A stretch of 64,000 nucleotides of DNA from Tubiluchus corallicola (Eukaryota; Priapulida; Priapulimorpha; Priapulimorphida; Tubiluchidae): NCBI GenBank assembly GCA_030141605.1, contig JAQGDQ010001081.1:1-64000 (forward strand), given 5' to 3'. Shown piece after piece: positions 25,001 to 36,684 of the stretch (its first letter is position 1; each line of letters opens with the position of its first letter). The notes beneath the pieces were generated by a model. It did no database searches. It was given only the letters and a program-made list of their open reading frames with translations, and was not told the origin of the DNA. The translations under genes were made by a program, and so were the position numbers.

Positions 25001-28000
25001 TTTTATCAAGATTATCTTGCCAGTTTTTAGTTACGTTTATTATAGCATCGACAGTTGAATGTTTTTTCTAAATCCGAATTGGTGTTTCAATAAGAGTTAA
25101 TTTGATTGACATATGTAATAATTTGATCATAAATTACTCTTTCCCAAATTTTACTCATACAATGAACCATTGATACTGGTCTGTAATTTATTGGATCATC
25201 TTTAGCATTCTTTTTATGGATTGGTGTAATATTAGCTGTTTTGCATTGATCAGGAATATTCCCAAGCATTACTATGTGGTTAGTGATTTAGGTTATATGT
25301 GGAGCAATTAAATGCATACTGTCGTTTAGAATTTTTATTGGTATGTCCAATGTGCCACTACCTTTATTTGCATCTAAATTATTTATTATTTTTAAAATAT
25401 CAGCAAACGTAACACTGGAAAATGAAAATTGGTTATTTGCAGGTCCTACAGTTTTTAGTTTGTCTTTTATGCCATCAGTATAATCATTCTGCAAATTAAA
25501 GTTTCCGAGGTTAGCAGACGTCTCATTTAACAAATTTGCAATATCTTTAGGTTTCGTTATTATGGTATTGTTTATTTTAAGTTCATTTACCCTATTTTGT
25601 TTATTTTTATAGTTATTTATAACATTGTTGATCACCGTCCATTTTTGTTTTGTAGTGGAGGCACTACTGCATTTTCTTGAGTATATCTATTTTTTAGAAT
25701 TTTATTAAGATTGTTGAATTTCTTTCTAGCTTTCTTGTACTTTATGTGATCATTTTTGGATTTACTGTTAAGCCGTGTGTCGTATAAGTTATTTTTATTA
25801 TTTCTTAATTCATTAAGTTCAACATTTGTCCAATTACTTTCACAATTAAGCTTTGATTTGACGTTCAATTCTTTAACTTTTTTGAAAGGTTTTTAAGATT
25901 TAAGCAGTATTGGATATTGTTTATTAAATGTCTACTTGAGTATTTATATTTGTTGTAAGATATATCTCACTCCAGTTCATTTTAACTAAGTCATTTAAAA
26001 AATGTGCCTCATTATAGTGTGTGAAATCTCTGGTAGTTTTCCAACACGAATTATGATTTGCTGCATTTAAGTGGAATAATTTATCAACAGTAATTATGAA
26101 ATTGTAATCGGAATATTCAAAAGGTATACTGTCATGAGTTATAAATTTGCAAGGGTTATTAGTAATAAAATGATCAATTAAACTGCTCCTTGACGTTTTT
26201 ACTGCACCTTGTTGGTTTTTCATTGTTTGATATTTCCACAAAATAAATTTAGAAGTTCTTTGTACTTTGCATATGAAGCAGTATTTACTAGCAAGCGTGT
26301 TAATATTAAAATTGCCCATAATTAAGATTTGTTTGTTTTCAAATACTGCTCTTTCTATTTTTATTCCGAAGTATTTTAAAAAAGTTTTTAATTTAGTATT
26401 TGGGGGTCTATAAACAGTGCATACTAAGTAATCCCAGATGTTGCACCACAGAGATTCAATCTTTCCTGTTCACATACCCTTTGTTTCTGTGGCTGTGAAA
26501 TGTGATGGTATATAGATGGCTACTCCTCCTTTTTTGTTTTTTTTTTTGTTCGATCCTTTCTGAATAATGTGTGATTTGGTAACTGTATTGAAGTACTTGA
26601 AATTTGTTCATGTAGGCATGTTTCACCATGTTTTACCAATAATTAGATTTTCTGTTGCATGGACTGTATTTTTTAGATATTCATGCTTTTTTACTAAGCT
26701 TTTAATATTAATGTGGAAGAGCTTTAGATGCTTTTATAATTGCAGATAAAGCTTATTAATTCTGTATTTATTATTTGGTTATTGTATTTTGTTGGACCTG
26801 GGTTACTCCTAATATGAGTAGCAAAACAGTAATTAATAGTGCATGTGTAAAATTAGTAAAAATTTGAATTTTAAACATTTGTTTCATCTTGCAATGGTTT
26901 GTATGCATTTATAGTAGAGCTGCACCAAACGCATTTCCTTTCAAACTTTTATATAAAGTGGAATTGGTAATGATAGTATTACTATGATAAAGAGAGTTAA
27001 TCGCGTGACATATTGCTTATAATATAAATGCCTCAATTCAATCCATATAACGGTGATATTTTCTGGGTTTGAAAGTAAGCATACTGCTCTAATAAAAATT
27101 AATTTTGTACATAGTTTACTCGGCTTAATGCATCCATAATAAATAGTTGTGTAATATAAGATTCCAATTGCGTTTTGAACGAAGTACAATGAGTAAATTG
27201 TTGATATACTGTTAATTTTGCAGGTTGCTATAATTATTATTAACACACTAACTGGTAATTTCTTTGCTACGTTTGTGAATGTTTGTATGCTGATTAGAAA
27301 TAACATATGACAAGAGAAAGATACAATTAATTGTATTTCATAGTTTCTTTCCTCATTAAACGTAGACATAGCTATTCTATGTTGTGAAATAAAATTAAGT
27401 AGGATGAGTACTGCAATTATCGTGACAAATATAATAATAATAATAAAATTGTAACCCATTATTTAGATAAAATCTGTAAACAGTAAAATGATAAAAACAG
27501 TTTAGTATACATTTGTTAATACGAGAATACTTTTTGTTTTGTTCTGGGGTTCTAAATTACTCGTGCTGTATATTTCTACATGACCTTAGCAATGAGTTCA
27601 CGCATCAGTGTTTTAAATGCATTTTAAGTTTACCTTGCTTTTTAATCTGACTGCTTTGTATGCAGGGTTCTGTGTTTGCAAAATCCTGTTGGTTTGCGTT
27701 TCTTGTTTATCCCGTCTTTTCATTATCTGTATGTGAAGACCTAGCGTCCTCGTGCATTATTTGACCGGCGTTAGAACAGTCTTTGTTATTGGCTGTACAA
27801 TACGAAGTGGTCAATATAAATGAGCTAGGCCCATTCACAAGTTTTGGTTTCTCATTAAAGTAGTTTCCACTAATTGCAGGTGTTGTAATGCTTGAGGGCC
27901 TAATAGTTAATGACCTATTATCTGTTATAAACGGGGTCGGTAGTAGACCAGTCTTCGGCGCATTTAAAGGATTAGGCCCATTGTTTGCATTAGCATAGAT

Positions 28001-31000
28001 TGACGGCCTAAAATTACTGTTTTCTGCAGAAGGTACTCTAGATACGTGATAGCTGTTGTTTTTTTCGCTCTGTGCCAACTATCTTTGTCGTTTATACACA
28101 ATTTCAGCAAGTTCTGTTAACTTGCTGACTCCCTGCCTACTAAAATGTAAGCCATCTCTAGCCATTAAGTTCTCATCGGTGAAATGGCTAACTAAATCAC
28201 AAATTCTGATGTCATCTGATCCTGATTTTTCAATAATATTAAACAACTGGTCATTGCACGAGCGAATGATTGAATTAGCCTTTGCAATATCAATCACTTT
28301 AGCATGTGCATACACATTTGATTTAAGTTTGGAGATAATACAAACAAATACATTGCAACAGTCAAATTTTGCTTTAATGTTACCTATACAATCCTAGGTG
28401 TTCCTAATTAAATCGGCAATCATTTCCTTCTCTTGCTGGCATGCTTCTGAGCCTTGAAAGTTCTCTCCAGCGCTTGTTTAATGTCGTTAACTCCACATGT
28501 AAGAATGACACTTTCAATCTTTTTTGGAGGATACTCAGTCGTAACAAGTTCTTTGAGTTCCTCCATATTAATTCCCCTATAAAAGTACACTTGAATGTTT
28601 CTGCAAATGTCTTGTGGGTTTATATACCTGGTTCTCAAGTCACCTAAAATGAGAGTCTGTCGCAGCATTCATAGTTTTTGGTGTAGGATTATGTCACATC
28701 TTGCTGATGTTGGTCTTATGCATATTGTCTCTGTCATCTGTTTTCCTGCCATATGTGTCTGTCTTTTCTAGTACGCTTTTCTAGGCTCTTATCCGACTGT
28801 GTTTCAACATTTATAGATGGTCTAGGCTTTGCATTTAAGGCATCTTCGATTTTACTTAGCCTAGCATTCTGGTTCAGAATTAGCTCATTTAGTTTTTCTA
28901 GTTGTTTTTGTAGTGCGTCTCTATTGTTATTTATCGTGTCAAATCCTAGGTCTAAATTTGATTGAAATAGGCATGATCGACGCCTTAATATTTTTACTTT
29001 ATGAGCTTCATTACCATCAGTGTCTGAGGGAGAGTCTTTCATTACATAATCAAGTTTGGGTGTGTTTAACTGCGTGGCACTAGGATATTCCATTTCACTA
29101 TGGAGAATGATATTATCCTGAGTGTAGATTTGATGATGACGTTGTGCGAGTTCCAGAAATTCACACACGTTTTCCCAACACCACTTTAGGTAACAGCCAT
29201 TAGTTATTTGTACTGTACCTTTATCATTGTTAATGTACATCATAGTAACTTTTTTTGAAATGCTTAATTTGTAACTTGAATACTGTTTCTGTTCATTACA
29301 GGTCACAGTTACATTCGCCCTGGCTCTAGAGTATTCATTGCCTACGCCATTCCATACACCAAGTTGTGTAACTCCTCTCCTCTTACTGTTACACTGCCTG
29401 TGTCATCAACGTGCTCATTTTAGTGATTTGATTCGGGAATGATTCATATAGTTTTTCTCCTAATCGTAATCTTAATCTTACTCTTACGTGGAATCGTAAT
29501 CTTACCAATGTAAGCTGATTTTGTTGAATTTGCCATCTCATGAAACTTATTTAATATAAAATGTTCACCGTAAAATAATAGATTTTCTGTTCCAAACAGA
29601 CTTTATAGTTACTTTTCACTGTGCTTTAAATAACATACTAACTAAACACCATGCATTATGTAAATTCAGTTATTGTTACTTACCACTATACTGATTATCG
29701 CAGCTCACGAGAGCACATCCATTCACCTCCGAGATTAGGTGAGCAAAATGGTGAACACTTCTTGGTCCTAGAAGAGATTCTAGGTTTCACATTAGGTACC
29801 AGACATTTTGCATTATCTCAGAGGTCAGTGAGACCAAGCTAAACAATTACAGCCAATACTTGGTAGCTAATTATTAAGACATTAGTCGTCACTGATTTCT
29901 TGTGCATTTACTTAAGCATATAAACAGATAAACACGTCTGAAATTGTCTCGTAGAAGAACTTGTCCCTTGTCACATGGCATAATTAAAAACCCTTGTGGC
30001 AATACAATATACAACTCTTTTATTATCACAATTTACTTTTCTTTTTTTAGCAATGAAGGTTTAGAAGCAATACGAGGCCTAAAGCAGTTTCGAGTTGCAG
30101 CTAATATTGTAAAATGGGAAAGCTGGGACAATGTTTACAACATTCAGTACGTAAGAAATTAGTTATACTTAAGTTGATGAGTTCTGTCATTTGTGCTTAG
30201 TAGTGCTTTGTTAGTGTGTCTAATGTCTATTATAAATAATAACTATTGATAATTTTTTTCAATTTTGTAGTTATACTAAATTTCTGTAGTCATGAAAAAT
30301 ACTAGGTTGCTGATGTAAAAATTATCTTAATTAATAATTGTAGAAGTGAATGTTATAACACAGATTTAGTAAGCAACGTCAACAAATGAATACAGAGTAT
30401 AAAAATATTTAAAGTATAGCTGTGTACAGCTACATTAATGCAATTAAATTGCTGTGTTATCTGAATGGTAGTCTCAAGCATACAGGTCAACAGACTGGAG
30501 CAAACAATTTAAAAGATTAGATTACTAGCAACTAATCAGTCTAAAATAGCTATTTTCACAAATATCCTAGTCAATAATCATGAGAATTGTTTGATATTGA
30601 TAAACAGTCTGTTCTCTTGCCTAAAGCTGGCTAAATATATACTGTTGCGTAATTCGCCTGAATTTGCTTCATGACTAGCATGACATTTCGTAGTTTCAGA
30701 ATCAACAAACTGTATAAGGTGCTTTACTGCAGTCAATCTGAATCGGAAGATATTCTACTCCAAGATGGAAGTAACAATCAGAAAGCTTTACATGTGCCTA
30801 GGGTAAGTAACAATAGTAAACTTTGCTTATTCCAACACCATTGCTCTCTTTTTAGTAGAAAAAAATTAGCAAATTGTTTAAATTGTTTGGGTCAACATAC
30901 AATTTGCAGCAAATTTATTTGGGATTTTTCGCTAATGATCTAGTACTGAAATATTAATTCCTTAATCTTTATCGTATCGGTTTGTCATAATCCGTTGAAC

Positions 31001-34000
31001 ATTTTGCAATTGGTCTTTTGCATCATCACCTCCATACATTTTATTCAAGAACGTATGCTTTTTTGTTCTTTAGACCTTTGGCCAACTGTGTTTGAATTAC
31101 TTCAAATTTTACATAGCAGTTATACCTATACTACATTAATGCTTCAAAACAGTTGTGACATTGCTAGTTGTGTGTTGGTATTTTTATTATGACTCGATAG
31201 GACGTTGTGAGTGGGTGAACTTGGTTCGAAACTCACTTTTACTGTCAATTTCAGAGGTAGTTAATAGCTGCTTTTCTCCACATTTCTAGCTTTGCTACAA
31301 AGAAGAAATTCTGGGCTAAGAGTTAACATATATATTTTGACTAGATTTTATTTAATATTTTGCACACTTGTATTACTGTTTTAATATTTTATCTGTAATT
31401 TTTAACTCATGAGGCCTTTTAGAGCAAAAGTTCCTAAAATAAATAAATAAGTAATTGAGAGCTTTAAAGGGCTTTCAATGCTTTATTCAGGAGCTTGTCT
31501 TTAATTGTATATAAAGAGCTAAATATAGAATAAGTACCTTAAACAGGTTAGAAACAAGCTAGTGTAACCAAGATGACTGTCATACCTCAACAGTCTCATT
31601 ACAAGTTGTTTGTATTACTGCATTGTATGAAATTAGTGCAAGTAATGCCCTTTTCTTGCCATTATCTTTCAGTTGTTGCATCTTTTTCGATTAAGTTTGC
31701 AATGGCTTAACTTGTGTTTCTATTTTAGACGTGTGTAGTATCTTATAAAAGAGGCTAGTAACGTATATCATGAGAAGTTAGATGACCTATTTTGCTATAA
31801 AATGTTTAACTCCCGATCCCATTTTTGCAAATTGCAGTCCAATCATGCATGGAGTCTGAGCTGATTCCTTCAAATTTGATTTGGGAACAACCCCACAATC
31901 TCTTGCTCAGTTTGTTGTGATAGTAAGCCTCTTTTGCAAGTTTTTGCCACTCTCAAGACATTTCTTCAAATGCTGATTGTTACTTAGAGTTATGTTTTGT
32001 TGCTGCTTCTGGATATTTCCATATGCAGAACAGCCACTTACATACCCCGTTTTCCCTGGTACCTCTTACCTGTGGAATTTTTTCACTAGAAAAATGGTTC
32101 CTTGTTAGCCTCAATCTCAATTGTTTGAAAAGTATTACCATTTACCTCTCATTGCTATAAGGTACAACAAGTTCATTTTTTATGTATTCTTACATTACCG
32201 CAATGGATGCCATGTTTGGAGCAATCTGTAAAAAAAGATTGTTAATATGCAAGCATTGTGACAGAAATACTAAGATGAGATTTTTCTCTCTTGAAGAAAG
32301 AGCACTTTGAAAGTATGAAATAAGGGGCCTGCTAAGATATGTATTCAGTTACTTACCACATGTGCATACAGTACCAGAAAAAATAAGATTAGTCTATTTT
32401 TTATGTCAGGACTTGCGTAGCTCCAAAATAACTTAAGCTGTTATAAGGGTACTATTTGCTTGTACGCCTGCTGTACATCAGCAAACGATGTTAACTATTT
32501 TTTCTACTACTTCTATAATGAGAAATTTACTTTTTCAGAATATAGTTGAAGATCTCCTGCATAAGCAGATTGCAGCTGCTGAAACTGTTGAATGTAGCAG
32601 AACGGATGTGCTGCAATCTTTAACAATAGCAACTGGTGATAAAGAATTGCTGGATATAGAAGCTGCTTGCCCTCCCTCTCCCCCTCCTCCCACTCCTGCA
32701 AGCACATCTCTCTTTACAGGAAATGATGAGGAAACAAAATTTTGTTACATCAATGAGACAAACAGAGCGAAAGCAAAATCGTCTCCAGTTGGCATGACAG
32801 TAGCAAAACATACTCCTAGCCGGGCAAGCAAAATAATAGATGTACAACTTTTGAAAGAGAAATTATCTGTCCTTGCTGAATATGACGAGCAAGTGAATTT
32901 ACAAGAATTCAGTGAAAATGAAGAACTCTGTAGTTTCCAAGAAGTAGCCCATGATGATCCATGTTACAAATTTGACAAAGATACATCAGAGACAGATGCT
33001 CATCATGTTCATGAGTTCCACAACTTATCAGTAGTAAGCGAAAAAGAACAGATGAGATGTGATTCGACAGTAACAGATGCTTCGGCTATTTCTGCTGATC
33101 TGGATGTTTTTAATGCAAAAGCTTTTTGTGAGGAATTAACTACAGAAAGCAGTTCAGTGATGCCGGTCTCTATAGCTACTGAAACAGTTCGGTCATGCTC
33201 AAATGATGCCCTGTTTCTCTTTTCAAAACTTGAGTACAACGTAACTGAAACTGAATTTCATCCTGCATTTGAAACTGAGTGTGACAATACTGTGCAAGAT
33301 ACACCCTTATTAGCATCACACTCTGAAAGGCTAGGATCTACAGTTAATTTATTGACCTCAGAGAGTGTAGGAGATTCTTCAAATCTAATAACTTTCAGCG
33401 CTAAACCAGATTCAACTAGGGATGAACATAAAAGTCATCTTTATAATGGAGTTTGCAGAGATGTGGGAAGCAGTTTTATACATTGTTCAGCTTCCGAACA
33501 AGAACATGTCATGATTCCACTTCAGAACTTAAATAACATTTCAAATGTATCTTCTCCTGACAACTTAGTGAATGATCTTCCTACTGCTTCCATAACTGCT
33601 AATCCATTAAGTTCACCTTGTGAAAGTCTCAACTCTTCAGGAAGTAGGACAGATCTATCAGTTACTGGTTTAATGCAATCATACCAACCTTCAAGGAGCG
33701 TAGAATCACCATTCTGCCACAATGACAAAGAACTTGCAAATGGCAGTTACAGCTGGGAAAGAAGAAGTAAAGAGGCAATGGAAAGGCACAACTCTTGCCC
33801 AGCTCAGCTTGATAAGGAAGCAAGTTCTGTTACTCTTTTTTGTCAGGCTGATAGAAAGCATTCCCTTGCAGAAAGTAATACTTCATGTAAAGATACCGTG
33901 CTTTGTGCAACCAGTCTAGAGTCTGTGAATTTAAGCCACACTGAATCACTAGAATTTTTAGTTGACTTAAAATCACAACAACAGCAGCTGACGGACAGTT

Positions 34001-36684
34001 CCTTGAGCTTAGCTGGTTCCTTGACTAATGTTAAAGACCTGCAAACATCATCAGTGCCACCATTGAAAGGCTATCATTTTCCAGAAATGCACAATGAAGC
34101 AAATGCAAATTTAAGTTCAGTTAATGAAGAGATTCATCCTAATTCAAATATTCTAGATAGAACTATGCTGCTGAAGGAATCACAAATAATTGACAAAAAG
34201 TTAGAGGAGGAATCCTCGGCTAACCAGCAACCAACAAACTCTATCTCTTTGGACAATGGTGAAATTGTCAGCAATTTTCCAGAATCTTTTACAAACTATG
34301 TCCCTAGACATCGAGCAACTCCTCGACCAGCTATCCCCTCAGTATTTACGCGTCACTGTGAAGACGCTGTAAGAAGTCTTCTTAATAAGGAAAATCAACA
34401 AAGACAAGAAGAGTTGACTGACGATCAAATGATATTAGCTTCGGAAAAGTTTACCAGGGTTGATGGCAACCATTTAAACCAGAAAAAGTCTGATGTGACT
34501 GAGTTTATGACTAAGCACTCTGAAAATTCTGATGAGCAGAAAAATGGTGCTCAAGTCTCTTCATCAGTTGCTCTTACAGGCGGTAAAAACGTATATGCTC
34601 CTGAGGATAATGTTATGCAAGAAACAACAAGAAGCAGTGGAATACAAACAGAAACCGTGCATATCCCTACTCCCTATCCTTCCATATTCAAGAAAGAGCA
34701 AATGCTTTACATAAGAGAGAACAGTTTACAAACTATCACTGAAAGCTTTAAAGATCCAGGAAGTGCAGTGCCTTTGCATGTGACTGCAGATGTTAAGACA
34801 CCTTTCTCTCAAATGATAAACCATGATAAGATGGTGTTAAATCGACCTCCGATATTTGTTGACACTGTGCCAACTCCATGCACAGAAGAGTCAAAAGTCC
34901 GGTCTGATAGTCACTTCTTCGGAGAGACTTTATTACCATCGAATGCTCATAATCAGTCAGATTTTGATTTGACTCCTCTTAATGTAAAAGAAGCTCAAAA
35001 ACCTTTACTGCCAATTTCTTATTTAAATTTGCGGCAGATCGATCATGCAATAACTGCTGCATCTGCATCGATTAGAGAGGATTTGGATGAAAAAAAGCAT
35101 GAAAACATTACAGGCCAAAGTGAAATCCTTGAAGAAAAGCATTCCCCCCAAAGTATCGAAGCATCGAGCCATGTTTCATTTGAGTTTCAGGAAGATAAAA
35201 TTACTATCGGAGATTCTAGTTTGCAGAACACTGCTGATAGAGAACAAGAAAAAAAAGACACTGTTCTTGTTACATCAACCAATATTCTCAAAGGTATGCT
35301 AGGAGAAATCAAAAGTATTGAATGTGGTGTGAAAACAGAGAAACAAGAAAAAAACCTTTGGGTTTCTTTTAACAATAATGAAATAGATAACATTCCATTG
35401 AAAGAAGTAAGGTCAAATGATGAAACACCCGATATCAGTGGTCTATTTGCAGAAATCAATTATGCAAATTTTGATATAGCGTTTCCCAATAGAGAAACTG
35501 AAGAATATGCTAGAAACAAGGCTAATGCTGTTCATAATTCAAATGAAAATAGTAGGATAAATGATAACAGTAATGTGAATGAAACTTTTGAACAGTCTTT
35601 CGAAAACATGCCTACCCAAGATCAGGAAGTACTGAACATAATTTCTCCCAAAGCAAAACCAATTTTTGAATCTTCACGATTGCTAAGTGTAGATCAGCCT
35701 CAGACTGAACCAGTTGAATCCTCTATAGAGTTTAGTAACATCTATGATGATATTCCACTAGACGTTTCAACTGACATGATTGCCCACTATGCTGCCACTA
35801 TGGACGAAATGCTGAAAAATGACATACACAGTCTTTTTGGGGATCGTGAAGAAAAAATTTATATTTTTGAAAAACCAGTAGATGATCAACAAAATAACGC
35901 CCAGATAAGAGAATTATCTCAAGCTAAGAAAGAAGATTTCTGGCATGCAAATATAGAAAATAATATTACTGAAAATGTTTGGGAGGCGGAAAATACTGCA
36001 ACTACCTGCCATTCAGTTGCACATCATCGTTGCCTTGAAAACAATAGGCCGACGCCACAAAATCATGCTGTTGATGTAGCGGATGTCGAAATACAAGAGT
36101 TCAAGGAATGCATTAAGGGGATTGTTAGAAAGAGCAATAATGAAGTCACTGGAAATTCCTTTGATGCAAAGCCCCCCCAAAACTCCAACGATGAAATGAA
36201 CAGTTCAATCCCTGGCCTTGGATATGGAAAGTTTGTTTCTTTCAGGAATGGCATTGAAGATGTGGAGTTTCTAAACGAACATACAGGTGGACCGCTAGCT
36301 ATCGAAATCTCCGTTACTAGCTGCACTGGTGAAGTCACCTCCAATGAGAAAATAATTGTTTATCCAAGGCTAGACGCTTCTGAACCAATGTTGGGGTCTA
36401 GTGGCCTTCAATTTACTGACAGCGAAGCATCAAGTTGGTATGATAGCGACGAGTTTGATTTGATGGTCTCAACAAAGGATGGGGGAGTCAGGAGAAAAAA
36501 GAAATCTCGTAAAAAGCACCAAAACAAGGAACTCTGTGCAGAGAGAAATTGTAATGTAAATGCTAAAAAGCCTTCATTTTCTGACTGTCGTCCTTCTGGC
36601 AGTTTGAGTAAACAAGCAAAAAAATTAGTTATCGTAGCTGATCCGCCAGTTAAAAACAATAATTTATGTTGCTGGCCTCTTTAA
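19019..36684 (+). CDS. Uncharacterised large protein, helical N-terminus plus long disordered region
   Basis: Reconstructed exons: 19019-19185, 20298-20477, 21999-22124, 30051-30146, 30700-30802, 32539-36684. Phases join cleanly to 1,605 residues. The ATG (MEEVSNLASLRVDS) is the first in frame of exon 1. Residues 1-224 are regular, rich in Leu/Ile/Ala, and look like an all-helical, possibly armadillo/HEAT-like fold (blocks NPPWHLLLLTCRVCQL, VHLAATMGKLF, DILEEILYLLIAAA). From ~225 a single 4.1-kb last exon encodes Ser/Glu/Asn-rich, mostly low-complexity sequence with PPSPPPPTP near 270, a KFVSF match to the PP1-docking pattern at 1455-1459, a Lys/Arg-rich patch near 1550 and the C-terminus CCWPL. 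No catalytic motif, signal peptide or membrane span seen. I do not recognise the family. The exon 4 donor at 30146 was chosen over one at 30150 because only it keeps the frame. Intron 3 (7.9 kb) carries an antisense LINE. A missed small exon between 30802 and 32539 is possible. Confidence 0.85.
23841..23921. repeat. (CA)n-rich microsatellite
   Basis: Imperfect CA repeat with CG interruptions (CACGCACGCAAGCGCGCACAC). It lies in the 3' UTR part of the antisense LINE. Confidence 0.95.
24202..26830 (-). pseudogene. LINE ORF2 remnant: endonuclease and reverse transcriptase
   Basis: Pieces in changing frames along the - strand: RSNPGP (26794-26811), resembling the 2A-like peptide at the start of some LINE ORF2s; endonuclease start LFHINIKSLVKKHEYL (about 26728-26627); GGVAIYI and VYRPPNT (about 26545-26400); GNFNIN and SLIDHFITNN (26319-26150); reverse-transcriptase fingers NYRPVSM (25269-25087); FLDLSKAFDSLNH with a catalytic Asp (about 24990-24945); GTLLGPLLFNLYI (about 24790-24750); QYADDTTIYL, the YADD catalytic box (about 24718-24690); and the thumb-like end QKKILIYKTLILP (24420-24202). 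Together these identify a CR1/Jockey-group ORF2 that copies element RNA at nicked target DNA. Multiple stops and frameshifts mean it is inactive. Confidence 0.9.
26941..27459 (-). CDS. Hydrophobic 172-codon ORF between LINE ORF1 and ORF2
   Basis: Begins MGYNFIIIIIFVTIIAVLIL, so the first ~25 residues could be a membrane segment. Further hydrophobic stretches lie at about 48-65, 70-100 and 152-170. It is uninterrupted although flanking ORF1 and ORF2 are broken several times, and it is on the same strand. I recognise no family. It may be an accessory ORF of the element, or a chance open frame in AT-rich DNA, since ATT/ATA/TTT codons avoid stops. No upstream signal decides the start. Confidence 0.3.
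   Translation of the reverse strand: MGYNFIIIIIFVTIIAVLILLNFISQHRIAMSTFNEERNYEIQLIVSFSCHMLFLISIQTFTNVAKKLPVSVLIIIIATCKINSISTIYSLYFVQNAIGILYYTTIYYGCIKPSKLCTKLIFIRAVCLLSNPENITVIWIELRHLYYKQYVTRLTLFIIVILSLPIPLYIKV
27707..29306 (-). pseudogene. LINE ORF1 remnant with SGNH-esterase domain
   Basis: Four successive - strand segments in different frames (29306-28734, 28668-28420, 28315-28079, 28078-27707). The first ends in a probable coiled coil (NNRDALQKQLEKLNELILNQ). The next two carry SGNH-hydrolase blocks: ILGD (block I, with Ser replaced by Leu), TCGVND (block III Asn) and RDGLHFS (block V Asp-x-x-His). The last part is Pro/Asn/Ser-rich. ORF1 proteins with an esterase domain are known from CR1-group elements, where ORF1 acts as an RNA-binding chaperone-like protein. 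Frameshifts and the lost Ser indicate a dead copy. Confidence 0.8.

Larger units (their letters stand above)
23608..29400 (-). mobile_element. Decayed CR1-like non-LTR retrotransposon in intron 3 of gene 2
   Basis: Antisense to its host gene. In element order: ORF1 with coiled coil and SGNH-esterase motifs (29306-27707), an extra hydrophobic ORF (27459-26941), then ORF2 with a 2A-like start, AP-type endonuclease and reverse transcriptase (about 26830-24200), a 3' UTR holding a CA microsatellite, and a 3' end reading AATAAAGATTATTACTGC then ACT repeats (23608-23635), the short-repeat tail style of CR1-group elements. No poly-A tail. Frameshifts and stops throughout make it inactive. The 5' limit is uncertain (29.3-29.6 kb). 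Confidence 0.9.

Noticed and set aside
32488-32538. Start of gene 2's large exon as an independent ATG at 32488
   Set aside because: The segment ends in TTACTTTTTCAG, a splice acceptor at 32538, and the frame joins exactly with the exon ending at 30802.
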